A stretch of 64,000 nucleotides of DNA, from IMG/VR virus record IMGVR_UViG_3300033149_003588, positions 62,001 to 126,000 of that record. One strand, written 5' to 3'. Source of the DNA: a virus. Position 1 is the first letter of the stretch; each line of letters starts with the position of its first letter. Both the position numbers and the translations under genes were made by a program. The notes under the pieces are model-generated. The model had not been told where the DNA came from and did no database searches. It was given only the letters and a program-made list of their open reading frames with translations. Below, piece by piece: positions 35,348 through 44,602 of the stretch.

Positions 35348-36226
35348 TTACTCTGTACTACAACCATCAAGTGACGTATTTATAACAGTTGTAACTATTC
35401 TCTTTCCAAAATCATCAAACAAATCGATTGTATAGCGTTCATAATGAATTATTACACACCTAGTATCGTTACAGAGTTGCCAAAGAGAATCAGTGGTAGG
35501 CTCGCAGACAGGATATAGAACTGTATCACCATCCCAATAACCAACAAAGCTATCTTCTACTTCGCCCAAACAATTATCTCTTTTAACATATAAAAACAAC
35601 GTATCAGGAACAGGCGGAATCTTGGCTGCTCCTGTGCCGTCACAAAATCTAAAATAATTAGGTTGAGAGTCATAAAGTAAACTATCACCACACTCCGGCG
35701 GAATTGTTACGCTGTCTGGATTAACAAATATGGTATCCACAGTCCAACCACCAGTATTTGTTACAACATTCTCATAAATGGCATCATAATACCATAGCGA
35801 ACAACTCATACACACAGTATCACTGTGGTCAGCTTCGGCTGTGTCTGTAGCAGTATAATTTGTATCTACCGTAAAAACAATCGAATCATAGGTTGATATA
35901 TTCGTATAATTTATATATTTCTGGATGACTTTTGTAATGTGAACTCCGTCATCTAATGACGCGATTATAGATGCATCACCGATTTCAATTGGATTTTCCG
36001 ATTTAAATCGAGTTGTATCATTACTATCATATATCCAGAATGAATCCTCCTTAGATGTGCCAAATCCCAGATACCGCTCTCCATTAGTAATTCTTATCGA
36101 ACCTATGGTATCAATATAAGCCCCAAGGGTGTCCCAATCTGTGCGACAAGCAGTATTTAGATCTTCAAAGCCAAAACCCCACAAGTAATTAAACATAACA
36201 AGCATTAATAAGAGATAATATCTCAT
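35348..36226 (-). CDS. Exported beta-rich protein, paralogous leader
   Basis: 292 residues with an N-terminal signal peptide (YYLLLMLVMFNYLWG). The following segment (GFGFEDL, then DWDTLGAYIDT) matches the same positions of the 626-residue fibre-like protein, so the two are related by duplication of at least the N-terminal ~45 residues. The rest is beta-rich with many Cys (CMSCSLW, CGDSLLY, CDGTG, CLGE, CEPTTDS, CNDTRC), suggesting disulfides outside the cytoplasm. ATG with AGGAG. Function unknown; perhaps a partner or chaperone of the fibre-like protein. Confidence 0.65.
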   Translation of the reverse strand: MRYYLLLMLVMFNYLWGFGFEDLNTACRTDWDTLGAYIDTIGSIRITNGERYLGFGTSKEDSFWIYDSNDTTRFKSENPIEIGDASIIASLDDGVHITKVIQKYINYTNISTYDSIVFTVDTNYTATDTAEADHSDTVCMSCSLWYYDAIYENVVTNTGGWTVDTIFVNPDSVTIPPECGDSLLYDSQPNYFRFCDGTGAAKIPPVPDTLFLYVKRDNCLGEVEDSFVGYWDGDTVLYPVCEPTTDSLWQLCNDTRCVIIHYERYTIDLFDDFGKRIVTTVINTSLDGCSTE

Positions 36227-36233
36227 GATACTC

Positions 36234-36674
36234 CTATTTTAAAACCCAGATAATTATAGTATCACCGGAAGCAATTTGATACCAAAGTGTATCAATCCCG
36301 ATATAATCGAATTCTACCCAAGAATTATTAAGAACTGGGAACCACAAATCCCCATCAAAGGAGAAAACAGAAACCTCATCTGCAGCAGTAGCGAAAAAAT
36401 CTATATGTGTATAGGTATCACTAAATACGACATAACCAGTATCAGCAACTATTGCAGTGTCCATCGAAGAATATAAAGTTTGCGTAAATAATATACCGCT
36501 CTCATTGCACAGAATCAACCTCACAGTACTATCGGGTTCAACACCTTTAATCGGTTCTGCAACCATATACTGTATATCTGAATCGTCCAACTGCTCACCA
36601 GGTGGTGGAACAGCAAACAATAATATCACAGTAAGACACAATATAAACGGAACATAAATTGAAGAGGATCTCAC
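36234..36674 (-). CDS. Exported protein, unknown
   Basis: 146 residues. The signal peptide is FILCLTVILLFAVP at ~10-23. The mature part is short, acidic and beta-rich (STVRLILCNESG, TGYVVFSDTYTHIDFF, GDTIIIWVLK), like an Ig-like or jelly-roll domain. GTG start at 36674, chosen because AAGGAG lies 6 nt upstream. First gene in transcription order of the exported set at 30.2-36.7 kb. No family recognised. Confidence 0.65.
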   Translation of the reverse strand: MRSSSIYVPFILCLTVILLFAVPPPGEQLDDSDIQYMVAEPIKGVEPDSTVRLILCNESGILFTQTLYSSMDTAIVADTGYVVFSDTYTHIDFFATAADEVSVFSFDGDLWFPVLNNSWVEFDYIGIDTLWYQIASGDTIIIWVLK

Positions 36675-36745
36675 GATTACTCCTTGTTTTCCAATCTGGT
36701 CGATGTAACAATACCGCAGTTAAAACACAACTAATAATATAGGAT

Positions 36746-37348
36746 TTATCCATCCTCCATACCATGAATCGTATACGGAGAGTACGGCGCTGACATATGG
36801 GAAGCATATTTCTTAACAAGTAACGATATATCTTTTCTAATATAATACGGCAATGTATTTAACATTCCAATAGTCGTTATTAATTTACCAGTCCTGACAC
36901 CGTTTTTAGATTTATAAGAATACAAAATAATAAATCTATTATTATCACGTATATCAATTATTATACTATTATCATCGTCGTATTTCTTCACAATACATCG
37001 TTTTTTCTTTGAAAAAACAAATCCAATGTCCATAAAATCACGTACCACGGCACGCCTATCGTAGGGAAAATGATCCCGCTCATCTTCCGATAGTTGTTTA
37101 TCCTTCATAGCGATACATTTAGGACAAAGTTGAGTATTCTTGGCATAAATATGAACCTCCATATCAACACCGCATCTAGCACACTGAATAATTTTTGTTT
37201 TCTTTTGATGATGTTTTCCATCTTGATTATCAGTTCCCCCATGAGCACTAGAGCACTTCGAACACATTTGCACATTTCTAGAAAATAGCCCAACCTCCAT
37301 ATCGACACCACATTTACTACACTTTATAATTTTAGTCTTATGAGCCAT
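36746..37348 (-). CDS. Protein with duplicated zinc ribbons
   Basis: 200 residues. Residues ~9-33 and ~54-78 are two copies of one zinc ribbon: IKCSKCGVDMEV...QMCSKC and IQCARCGVDMEV...QLCPKC, plainly a tandem duplication. The C-terminal ~110 residues are a basic alpha/beta domain (RRAVVRDFMDIGFVFSKKKR, then IIDIRDNNRFIILYSY). Likely nucleic-acid binding, perhaps transcriptional. Start overlaps the end of the preceding gene region with no clear Shine-Dalgarno; translational coupling is possible. Confidence 0.6.
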   Translation of the reverse strand: MAHKTKIIKCSKCGVDMEVGLFSRNVQMCSKCSSAHGGTDNQDGKHHQKKTKIIQCARCGVDMEVHIYAKNTQLCPKCIAMKDKQLSEDERDHFPYDRRAVVRDFMDIGFVFSKKKRCIVKKYDDDNSIIIDIRDNNRFIILYSYKSKNGVRTGKLITTIGMLNTLPYYIRKDISLLVKKYASHMSAPYSPYTIHGMEDG

Positions 37349-37351
37349 GAG

Positions 37352-37843
37352 TTATAATGGGTTCTGCTGCTTGATTATATCTCTAATAAGATCATATGCA
37401 GCATCGGTTGTCGTTACTATATTACGCTTATTTACCATAGTAAGTAAATAGATACTATTAACCAATTTACCACCATCCGTAAGATCTAATATAACTATGT
37501 TATCACTACCTATCGCCTTGCTAATAATATCTATTTCAAGAACAGAGCCGGCAGTGAACACACCAGATAAAACAAATACTGATATTAATGAACCGCCATA
37601 TCGATTAATTAATAAATCTATTGTAGACATGTTTATAGAATATACGATATGTGGTAAAGAACTAGAAGCGTCATATATAGCAGGACCAAATTTTGAATGA
37701 TCAAACGCCCGCTTGGGACTATATATTATTAACTCGTCGCTATCATCGATAGGCGGTGTATCATGTAATACCCTTATTAACTCATCATCATGAGCACCGC
37801 AGTCAATATTACCACCGAAGTAAATAGCATATTGTCGATTCAT
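37352..37843 (-). CDS. Protein of unknown function, Rossmann-like
   Basis: ~163 residues of alternating alpha/beta: YAIYFGGNIDCG, DELIIYSP, SLISVFVLSGVF, DNIVILDLTDGG. This suggests a small nucleotide- or sugar-binding fold. It is next to the adenylate-kinase-like and GT9-like genes. ATG at 37843 is preferred over an upstream ATG at 37861 because GGGGG stands 5-6 nt before it. No family recognised. Confidence 0.5.
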   Translation of the reverse strand: MNRQYAIYFGGNIDCGAHDDELIRVLHDTPPIDDSDELIIYSPKRAFDHSKFGPAIYDASSSLPHIVYSINMSTIDLLINRYGGSLISVFVLSGVFTAGSVLEIDIISKAIGSDNIVILDLTDGGKLVNSIYLLTMVNKRNIVTTTDAAYDLIRDIIKQQNPL

Positions 37844-37881
37844 AATACCCCCATATATCATATAGGCACGTAGCGTATTTT

Positions 37882-38442
37882 CTATAACCCTAATGAATAT
37901 GTTTCTATATCTCTTATCGCTAATGCCGTCATATCTTTAATTTCCAAACAACCATCGATAACATAAAGTTTTGTCAGCTGTTTATGTTTAAATAGATATA
38001 CTATAATTTGTAATATTCTCTTCTCTTCACTCGATAATCTCTTATTAATGGATCCCCCATCATCCCTACCCCTATTCTTAATCCTCTTTTTGGCCACACC
38101 AAATGGTACCTGAATATAATATATGGTTGGAACATTGTATTCAAGCGAATATAAAAACTCAAGTTGAGCTACTGTCCTGGGGAAACCATCTAATATAACA
38201 GTATTGGAGGCCATCATTATGCTGCCCGCAATCTCTTGCCTAATGTCATCCTCACGCGGAGATAGCCAATCAACAGAATTCAATTCACCCATAGAATCAT
38301 CACTATTGTGAATCCTCCTAGCTATATCACCAGACGATATATATCCATATCCCATGTGCTCTGCTAAAGATTTGGCAAATGTACTTTTACCACTACCTGG
38401 AACACCCATAACCACTATAACATTTTTCCTATCTTCACCCAT
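37882..38442 (-). CDS. Adenylate-kinase-like nucleoside monophosphate kinase
   Basis: 186 residues. P-loop GVPGSGKST (13-21), AMP-binding-type SSGDIARRI, the adenylate-kinase signature DGFPRTVAQ, and a short lid RGRDDGGSINKRL. This is the short-lid adenylate kinase form that phosphorylates (d)AMP-like substrates. In a phage carrying a PurZ-like enzyme it might convert dZMP or dAMP to the diphosphate; that is inference, and host kinases do this in described Z phages. ATG with AAAGGAG; overlaps the GT9-like gene by 8 nt. Confidence 0.85.
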   Translation of the reverse strand: MGEDRKNVIVVMGVPGSGKSTFAKSLAEHMGYGYISSGDIARRIHNSDDSMGELNSVDWLSPREDDIRQEIAGSIMMASNTVILDGFPRTVAQLEFLYSLEYNVPTIYYIQVPFGVAKKRIKNRGRDDGGSINKRLSSEEKRILQIIVYLFKHKQLTKLYVIDGCLEIKDMTALAIRDIETYSLGL

Positions 38443-39415
38443 CTGAATCTCCTTTCAACTTAGTGTAGGCAGCATCAAGCTCAACCGAATTAACCACCAA
38501 ACATCGTGGTTCACCAAACCTACATTGAGTATTATTGCAACCTGTGCACGCCCTTTTAATTAAAACATGATTATCACATCGCGACATGAATGGATTGCCA
38601 GGACCATTAACCATTATGGTTGGTCTATTATATCTCATGGCCTGGAATAAATCTATGCTTTCCCACCCTATAACCAAACGAGCACTACTCAATATCAACG
38701 ATTTAAATAAAAACATATTGATACTATCATCAATAAGATCACCTATCTCGACATCTCTAATGAACCCATCAGATATCATAATGGGGTGCTCAGAAAACCT
38801 ATTAAACACCCATTTATCAATAATAGCCACCACACTATCATCCAATATATGCCCTTTAGTAGAATCTGGCAATACTACAACCACTTTATTATAAAATGAT
38901 CCAGACACATCTAACACCGGTGTAGCAATATTAACCTCAGTTACATCTGGTATTTTATTGGCAATACCAAGAGCCCTAGCAAACATTTCAGTATAGCCAC
39001 ACCGCCCAGCATATGTTTTATAGATATTACTAAGTATATCAAAATGACCATTATTAGTAACAGCACCAAGATTAATAATACAATTATAAATGTCCGACAT
39101 AACATTTAAATCAATTGTAGTACCTGGCACAGAAGATTGAATCGCTGTAGCATCACAATTCCCAATAAAATATCGGGCATATCGATCAGATACTAATATA
39201 TCAACAGTATCATATTTTCTCTTCAAATAATCTATTACCGGTATTATACTAATTTGCTCAGCACCACCAAGCACAGCTCTAATTAATAAACAGCCATCGC
39301 CAGACCCCCTAATATATAATTGATTGGCCATGGCCAGGTCAAAGGATGCCGACCTATAAAACTCACCCGACAAGGGGCCCATATCTTTCTCTATTAATTG
39401 AATTGATAGTGGCAT
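38435..39415 (-). CDS. Glycosyltransferase family 9-like protein
   Basis: 326 residues with the two-domain layout of heptosyltransferases (GT9, GT-B fold): an N-terminal Rossmann half (DYLKRKYDTVDILVSD, CIINLGAV) and a C-terminal half with VVVVLPDSTKG and the late motif ARLVIGWESIDLFQAMRYNRP ... NGPGNP, which parallels the GT9 donor site. A Cys cluster follows (CTGCNNTQCRFGEPRC), a common end in phage-borne GT9-like proteins. Substrate unknown: modified DNA bases, virion proteins or host LPS are all possible. Confidence 0.65.
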   Translation of the reverse strand: MPLSIQLIEKDMGPLSGEFYRSASFDLAMANQLYIRGSGDGCLLIRAVLGGAEQISIIPVIDYLKRKYDTVDILVSDRYARYFIGNCDATAIQSSVPGTTIDLNVMSDIYNCIINLGAVTNNGHFDILSNIYKTYAGRCGYTEMFARALGIANKIPDVTEVNIATPVLDVSGSFYNKVVVVLPDSTKGHILDDSVVAIIDKWVFNRFSEHPIMISDGFIRDVEIGDLIDDSINMFLFKSLILSSARLVIGWESIDLFQAMRYNRPTIMVNGPGNPFMSRCDNHVLIKRACTGCNNTQCRFGEPRCLVVNSVELDAAYTKLKGDSDG

Positions 39416-39442
39416 TATATCATGATAAAGAGAAATTCACTA

Positions 39443-42061
39443 TTAATCAGACGAATTAAATGGAAACTCAGGGAAAGCATAATTACTACACTCACCCATC
39501 CTTAGCGATCCGGGCATATCAAAATCACAATTATCAAAAATACCATCTATATGTAACTTTTGCCTACCCTGTCTATCCTTATCAATATTATAAATAACAT
39601 TACCATGAGCTATCCCCTCGATTCTGGGCTTGGGTGCAAGAACCACAAACTTATCCGCAGCCCTACCCATGCCTTTGGCACCAGCATTATAGCGCATGCC
39701 ACCAGCCTTTGTATCAATAGCTTCATCACTCTGTTGCGATAATGCAAATATTGCTATCTCTTGGCCACTTTTGCGTGATCGCCATTTTAATTCATTTGAA
39801 GCATCTTCTAATAATTGGTATTTCTGCATGCCCTTATGTCTGGCCTCTGGTCTTATCATCTGAATATAATCTATAAATACCATCTGGACCCCATACTTAA
39901 TATAGTGCATATCAATAGATGCCATAATATTACTCATTGTAATATCAGATAACTCATCTATATAGATATTAGAATTATGTATCATTCCAAAGGCCTTTTG
40001 TATTATCTTGGCATTGTTATCATCCACATTACCGTTCATTATGTCAATACCAGAGATCCCAGTAAGAATCGCAACCATTCTACCTGCTAATTCAGTGGGA
40101 GACATTTCACAAGATATTATCAATATTGGAAGTTGATTAACAACTATGCCCATATCAACAGCCAAATTGCACATAAAAGCAGATTTACCAACCCCACTAT
40201 TACTACTAATATAATATAAATAACCTGTATTTATCCCTGACCATAATTTATTGATGGTACCCCAACGATGTGACATATGATAACCACGTATCTTATCATC
40301 AGATTGTAGCTGTTTAATAAAATCTAGACGTGCAGCTGATGCATATGTGCTAGGTGTCGAATCATATATAACCAAATTATTTACTATGCCAGATGTATAA
40401 AACCCCTCAATGGTATCATTGATTGGAGTGGAAGCGTCGGCCAATCCAGCCCTCAAATCTGATACACTATCCCATATACGTCGCCTACATGATAGGTCAG
40501 ATAATAAAAATATGGCATCTTCAAGATCATCTAATTTATCTATCGACCCTGGTAATGTGGCAATAATAGTACATTCATCTTGTGTCAAAAACTTTTGATA
40601 TGTCTCAGCACCAAACGCTGCGCCACTGATAATTAAATTAGATATCTTGTCAAACAATGATGCTATCGTACTATCCGTAAAATCATCATCATGTAACTTA
40701 CTTACAATATACTTTCGGGTTGACTTATTATTAACCAGTGTGGCTAATATTCTACGCTCAAGCCCAACATCCTTCAGCATCGACATAGTATCCGCATGAT
40801 AAAAATCACGCAATGTGTCAATATCTATATCAGATAATTCGCTCACATATTGAAGCCCGAGATCCATCTGAAATAATGATATATTAACAAAATATTTCTT
40901 AAGAGCATTAAGAAATCTATAACGATTCGTCATGTTATCAGCGGGATATCGCTCGACTAACTCATCTATCATATATTGTATTGGTATTTTAGCCGCATCG
41001 ATAATATTAAGCACAGCATCCACACCATATTCTATTATATACTCATCTGGGTCTTGGGATGTAGGAATAAGCGCAACCCTTATATTATGTTTCTTATATT
41101 TGCGAGAATGCACTATCTCATAGATACTATTACGCCCACTCATGGCGCCATCTGGTAACCATACAACATCAACACATTCCTTAATTAAATCTAATTCTAG
41201 ATGTTGTGGCTTCACTGGTTTCCCAAGAGTAGCCATTGTATTTTTTATACCGTTCTGCCACAACAATAATTGATCAAAAACACCCTCAACAAAAATCGCC
41301 TGGCCACTTCTAGATATATACCCCCTGGCCTGTTTATAACCAAATGGCAGATTAGTAGCCAACACATTGTCTTTACCCACACCCATATATTTAGGATCCC
41401 TACCCGGGGCCATGGTCTGAAAATACACAAATCTTCCATGCTCATCAGTTATGGGGAAAATATATGCAGCAGACATGCGCATATTAGAGGCAAATCCAAG
41501 CCTAACTATATCATCATACCTATACCCCTCTTGGACAAGATAGCTAGCAAGCGCATCAGGATTAGCACAAAAACCGATTTTAAATGCCTCAATAGTATCT
41601 GATCTTAATCCCCTATCGTATAATAACTGAAGCTTACTTTTACTATGTAATAAATTGTTATGCATATAGAATATGGCATCTTTAGTTATTGACAAGTAAG
41701 TAGCTATTTGAGGGTCTATATCTTCTTCAACAATATAATCATCCAAACTTAGGTCATAGTATTCAGCTAATCTTAATATAGCCTCGGTGAGGCTTTCGCC
41801 ATAATACAATGTCCGCCACTTAATAATATCTCCACCTACACCACAACCGAAACACTTAAACAAACCCAGGTTATCATTTATCTTAAATGACGGATTATTT
41901 TCTTCGTGAAACGGGCACAATATAGTTATATTGCTACCCTGCCTATCCATTGATGCTTCTGTAAGGTCTAGATCGTGAATAATTACTTCAGAAATACTTA
42001 TATTCTCTTTAAGATAGTCTATTACCTTTCTTATATCTGAAAAACGGCTCTCCAAATTCAT
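39443..42061 (-). CDS. Bifunctional primase-helicase (T7 gp4-like)
   Basis: 872 residues. The N-terminal CHC2 zinc finger is CPFH...CFGC (C49, H52, C70, C73). A DnaG-type catalytic region follows with TOPRIM glutamate in IFVEGVFDQ; the second TOPRIM motif, normally DxD, reads LPDGAMSG, so one Asp is Ala. A DnaB-type N-terminal helical linker lies at ~400-560. The RecA-like helicase has Walker A SNSGVGKS (~620-627), Walker B MVFIDYIQMI and the SQQSDEA sensor. It would unwind DNA and lay primers for the DnaE polymerase at the fork. Overlap-free, 27 nt before the GT9-like gene. Confidence 0.93.
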   Translation of the reverse strand: MNLESRFSDIRKVIDYLKENISISEVIIHDLDLTEASMDRQGSNITILCPFHEENNPSFKINDNLGLFKCFGCGVGGDIIKWRTLYYGESLTEAILRLAEYYDLSLDDYIVEEDIDPQIATYLSITKDAIFYMHNNLLHSKSKLQLLYDRGLRSDTIEAFKIGFCANPDALASYLVQEGYRYDDIVRLGFASNMRMSAAYIFPITDEHGRFVYFQTMAPGRDPKYMGVGKDNVLATNLPFGYKQARGYISRSGQAIFVEGVFDQLLLWQNGIKNTMATLGKPVKPQHLELDLIKECVDVVWLPDGAMSGRNSIYEIVHSRKYKKHNIRVALIPTSQDPDEYIIEYGVDAVLNIIDAAKIPIQYMIDELVERYPADNMTNRYRFLNALKKYFVNISLFQMDLGLQYVSELSDIDIDTLRDFYHADTMSMLKDVGLERRILATLVNNKSTRKYIVSKLHDDDFTDSTIASLFDKISNLIISGAAFGAETYQKFLTQDECTIIATLPGSIDKLDDLEDAIFLLSDLSCRRRIWDSVSDLRAGLADASTPINDTIEGFYTSGIVNNLVIYDSTPSTYASAARLDFIKQLQSDDKIRGYHMSHRWGTINKLWSGINTGYLYYISSNSGVGKSAFMCNLAVDMGIVVNQLPILIISCEMSPTELAGRMVAILTGISGIDIMNGNVDDNNAKIIQKAFGMIHNSNIYIDELSDITMSNIMASIDMHYIKYGVQMVFIDYIQMIRPEARHKGMQKYQLLEDASNELKWRSRKSGQEIAIFALSQQSDEAIDTKAGGMRYNAGAKGMGRAADKFVVLAPKPRIEGIAHGNVIYNIDKDRQGRQKLHIDGIFDNCDFDMPGSLRMGECSNYAFPEFPFNSSD

Positions 42062-42082
42062 AAGACTATCACCCTTCGCATA

Positions 42083-42691
42083 TTAATCTTCACCTAAGAA
42101 GGTTTTCTTTATATTCTGCTCTATAATAAAATCCTCCCACTCGGCATCTAATGTAGTAATAGTTTCATTAGAAACGGTAGTTATCGTTAAAGCGGGAATC
42201 TTGTTATAACCATTTTTCATAACATCCATGTTTTCGATAGCCTGATATGTGCGTGTTACAACAGCATGTATGTAAGGCAGTGTACGTTTATCAAACTGTA
42301 TATTAGCGCATGCCTTGTTAATAAAGTCAACATTATAATGAAGTAATTCTAATAATAAAATAAATTCCTTGCGACCAAAATCTGCCAATAATTTACCTAC
42401 AATCGTATCATAGATCAAACACTTAGATGCATCCCATTTCACCTCATCAAACATGCTATTAAATTTTAACCTATTAATAGGATAATAATAAGAAAAATCC
42501 TGCAATTTCTGTGGATCACTACACATAGATGCCCACTTACGCATAGTATTTAACACCGCATTAAGTGGATATCTATTCGCCATAACCTCAAGTTCATAGA
42601 TATCATATTTAATACCATCAACGGGAGAAAGCTGTATAGCAAGATTCAGTACCTTCCTCCCACGTACACTCATAACAGGAGGACTAGTCAT
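42083..42691 (-). CDS. Protein of unknown function near the primase-helicase
   Basis: 202 residues, largely helical (LNTMRKWASMCSD, LIYDTIVGKLLADF, RKEFILLLELLHYN). Ends in an acidic tail. It lies between the primase-helicase and a zinc-ribbon protein, where a helicase loader or primosome accessory would be plausible; no motif confirms this. ATG start at 42691. Confidence 0.6.
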   Translation of the reverse strand: MTSPPVMSVRGRKVLNLAIQLSPVDGIKYDIYELEVMANRYPLNAVLNTMRKWASMCSDPQKLQDFSYYYPINRLKFNSMFDEVKWDASKCLIYDTIVGKLLADFGRKEFILLLELLHYNVDFINKACANIQFDKRTLPYIHAVVTRTYQAIENMDVMKNGYNKIPALTITTVSNETITTLDAEWEDFIIEQNIKKTFLGED

Positions 42692-42735
42692 CAGCGATAA
42701 ATCTAATATTCATATCGTTAATAATCTCTTCTTCT

Positions 42736-43239
42736 CTAATCAGGATCTGTCTCACTATTTAAAATATCCTCAATATATCGTATCACCTCTGATGGAACTT
42801 TGTCTGGAACCCTAACAAGATATTGAAGATATTGAATATCATCAACTATATCACTAATATTTCGGCCAGTATACTTACCAAAAGAGATGGTCCAGTCACC
42901 AGGGGCACCCATACTACTACATTGAGCACATAGTTTATCATCGCCTTCAACCACAGCAGGTCGTCCACATTTATCACACATAATTATTTTATATTTAGGT
43001 GGCAGCACAATGTCACTATATGAACTTATAACCTCATCCTGTTTATCACTAACGAAGCCATGCACACTTTCAATAGATGAATATGATATGTTCTGCCGTA
43101 CAAGCCTGCCCCGACTTTCTATTTCTACCACAGCAGTTTTAAATTCAGCATTAGCAGAAATTATTACACCCTTGCGCACTCTAGCGCCATCTCTAAAAAG
43201 CACTTCTCTTCCGGGCAATAATTCTTTATGTTCTTTCAT
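42736..43239 (-). CDS. Zinc-ribbon protein with DUF3820-like C-terminus
   Basis: 167 residues. An N-terminal SH3-like beta domain (PGREVLFRDGARVRKGVII) precedes a zinc ribbon (CDKCG...CAQC). The C-terminus has the FGKYTGRNISDIVDD...YLQYLV motif typical of DUF3820-type domains often found attached to DNA exonucleases. It is likely DNA-linked, with role unknown. ATG at 43239 has a perfect GGAGG 6 nt upstream, so the longer frame to 43293 is not used. The start overlaps the end of the SF2 helicase by 14 nt. Confidence 0.65.
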   Translation of the reverse strand: MKEHKELLPGREVLFRDGARVRKGVIISANAEFKTAVVEIESRGRLVRQNISYSSIESVHGFVSDKQDEVISSYSDIVLPPKYKIIMCDKCGRPAVVEGDDKLCAQCSSMGAPGDWTISFGKYTGRNISDIVDDIQYLQYLVRVPDKVPSEVIRYIEDILNSETDPD

Positions 43240-44602
43240 ATTGCTCCTCCTTAAATTGGTAATATTTGTGTATATTTGATCTATATTTTGCATGTTTCTC
43301 TAAGTATGGTACATCATCACACAAATCAAATATGGTAGCTTCAGTTTTACCATCTGCGATTCTCACTGTTCTACCAACAAGTTGATAGTCATCCTTTGTA
43401 GGATAGGCCTCAATTAAACAATCGAGACTCGGAATATCTAATCCTTCTTTAGCAAGCGTCGTAACTAATATCTTAATATCTTTATTATCTAAACGAGTTA
43501 ATATATCTGTTCTATCATCTGTATCATCAACACCGTATAATTCCTCACAATTGTTGCTATTTAGCATGGACATTATTCTTTTACCATGATTAACCTGATT
43601 AACAGCTATAATAACAGACTTATCAGCATTGGAATATTCAGTGGCCATGTCAATTATAAGTTTTGTCCTAGAATCGTTTTCGATAACTTGTTTTTTAAAA
43701 ACATTTTGATAAGTACCCAACGTTTTATCGGTAGGACCAACCTTAATCCTTTTAATAGTTGGAGAAATAACATATCCATCCGAGGCAAGAATATTAAATG
43801 GAACTCTAAAACCAACCATGCCACCAATACCTTCGAGTAACATATCATTCCCATCAGCCCTATAATCTGATGCGGTAAGCATGAGTAATCTAGATACATG
43901 TTTAAAATGTTTAGTAACGTCCTGTAACATATCACTAGCCAAAGAGTGTGCCTCATCTACTACAACCATCTCGGTTTCATTGATAATTCGTTTTATATCA
44001 CTATTGCTCGCCCCAGATAAAGCTCTGATTAATGTCTGAACAGTAGCCACATTTACATCATGCACATCACACCTACCAGCGCCTATTATACCTACTGGAA
44101 TCCCAAGTATATGCTCAAGAATACGTTGAGCCTGGAATAATAAAATATTAGCATTTACCAAAAACATAGTTTTACGTTTTATTGCATGAATACATGCAGC
44201 TGCTACAGCTGTTTTACCAGAACCAGTCGGTAACACGCAAAACATTGCAGGCTCACTATAATTAATAAATGCCCGAAGAGCATCTTTTTGATATGGTCTT
44301 AGGTCAATATTAATATCGCTTGGCATATCAACTGAAGTACATGGAGGATGTCCATCATATATTACCGTATATTCATAATTATGACTACTAAGAATATTTT
44401 TAACACGCCGCAAAAACCCAACCCTAAATTTTAGACCCTTGGATATGACATATCTCCACCCACCGGTATACTCATATGCCCTGCTAAACATATATCCAGT
44501 AGGCCTATAGCGCATCTCTCTTCTAAGTATGCTATATAATTTATTGGGGGCATTAAGAATCCGCCCCCAGATATTATCTACTTGTATAATTATAGAAGGC
44601 AT
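43226..44602 (-). CDS. SF2 DNA helicase (UvsW/RadD-like)
   Basis: ~458 residues. Motif Q-like LRPYQKDAL, Walker A LPTGSGKT (~125-132), DEAH Walker B (VVVDEAH, ~215), motif III LLMLTASDYR and a C-terminal RecA domain with VIIAVNQVNHG, LVTTLAKEGLD and QLVGRTVR (arginine finger). It resembles T4 UvsW-type branch-migration helicases. The ATG at 44602 overlaps the stop of the glycosyltransferase gene (TAATG), which decides the start over an ATG 54 nt upstream. Role inferred: recombination and fork remodelling with RecA. Confidence 0.9.
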   Translation of the reverse strand: MPSIIIQVDNIWGRILNAPNKLYSILRREMRYRPTGYMFSRAYEYTGGWRYVISKGLKFRVGFLRRVKNILSSHNYEYTVIYDGHPPCTSVDMPSDINIDLRPYQKDALRAFINYSEPAMFCVLPTGSGKTAVAAACIHAIKRKTMFLVNANILLFQAQRILEHILGIPVGIIGAGRCDVHDVNVATVQTLIRALSGASNSDIKRIINETEMVVVDEAHSLASDMLQDVTKHFKHVSRLLMLTASDYRADGNDMLLEGIGGMVGFRVPFNILASDGYVISPTIKRIKVGPTDKTLGTYQNVFKKQVIENDSRTKLIIDMATEYSNADKSVIIAVNQVNHGKRIMSMLNSNNCEELYGVDDTDDRTDILTRLDNKDIKILVTTLAKEGLDIPSLDCLIEAYPTKDDYQLVGRTVRIADGKTEATIFDLCDDVPYLEKHAKYRSNIHKYYQFKEEQYERT

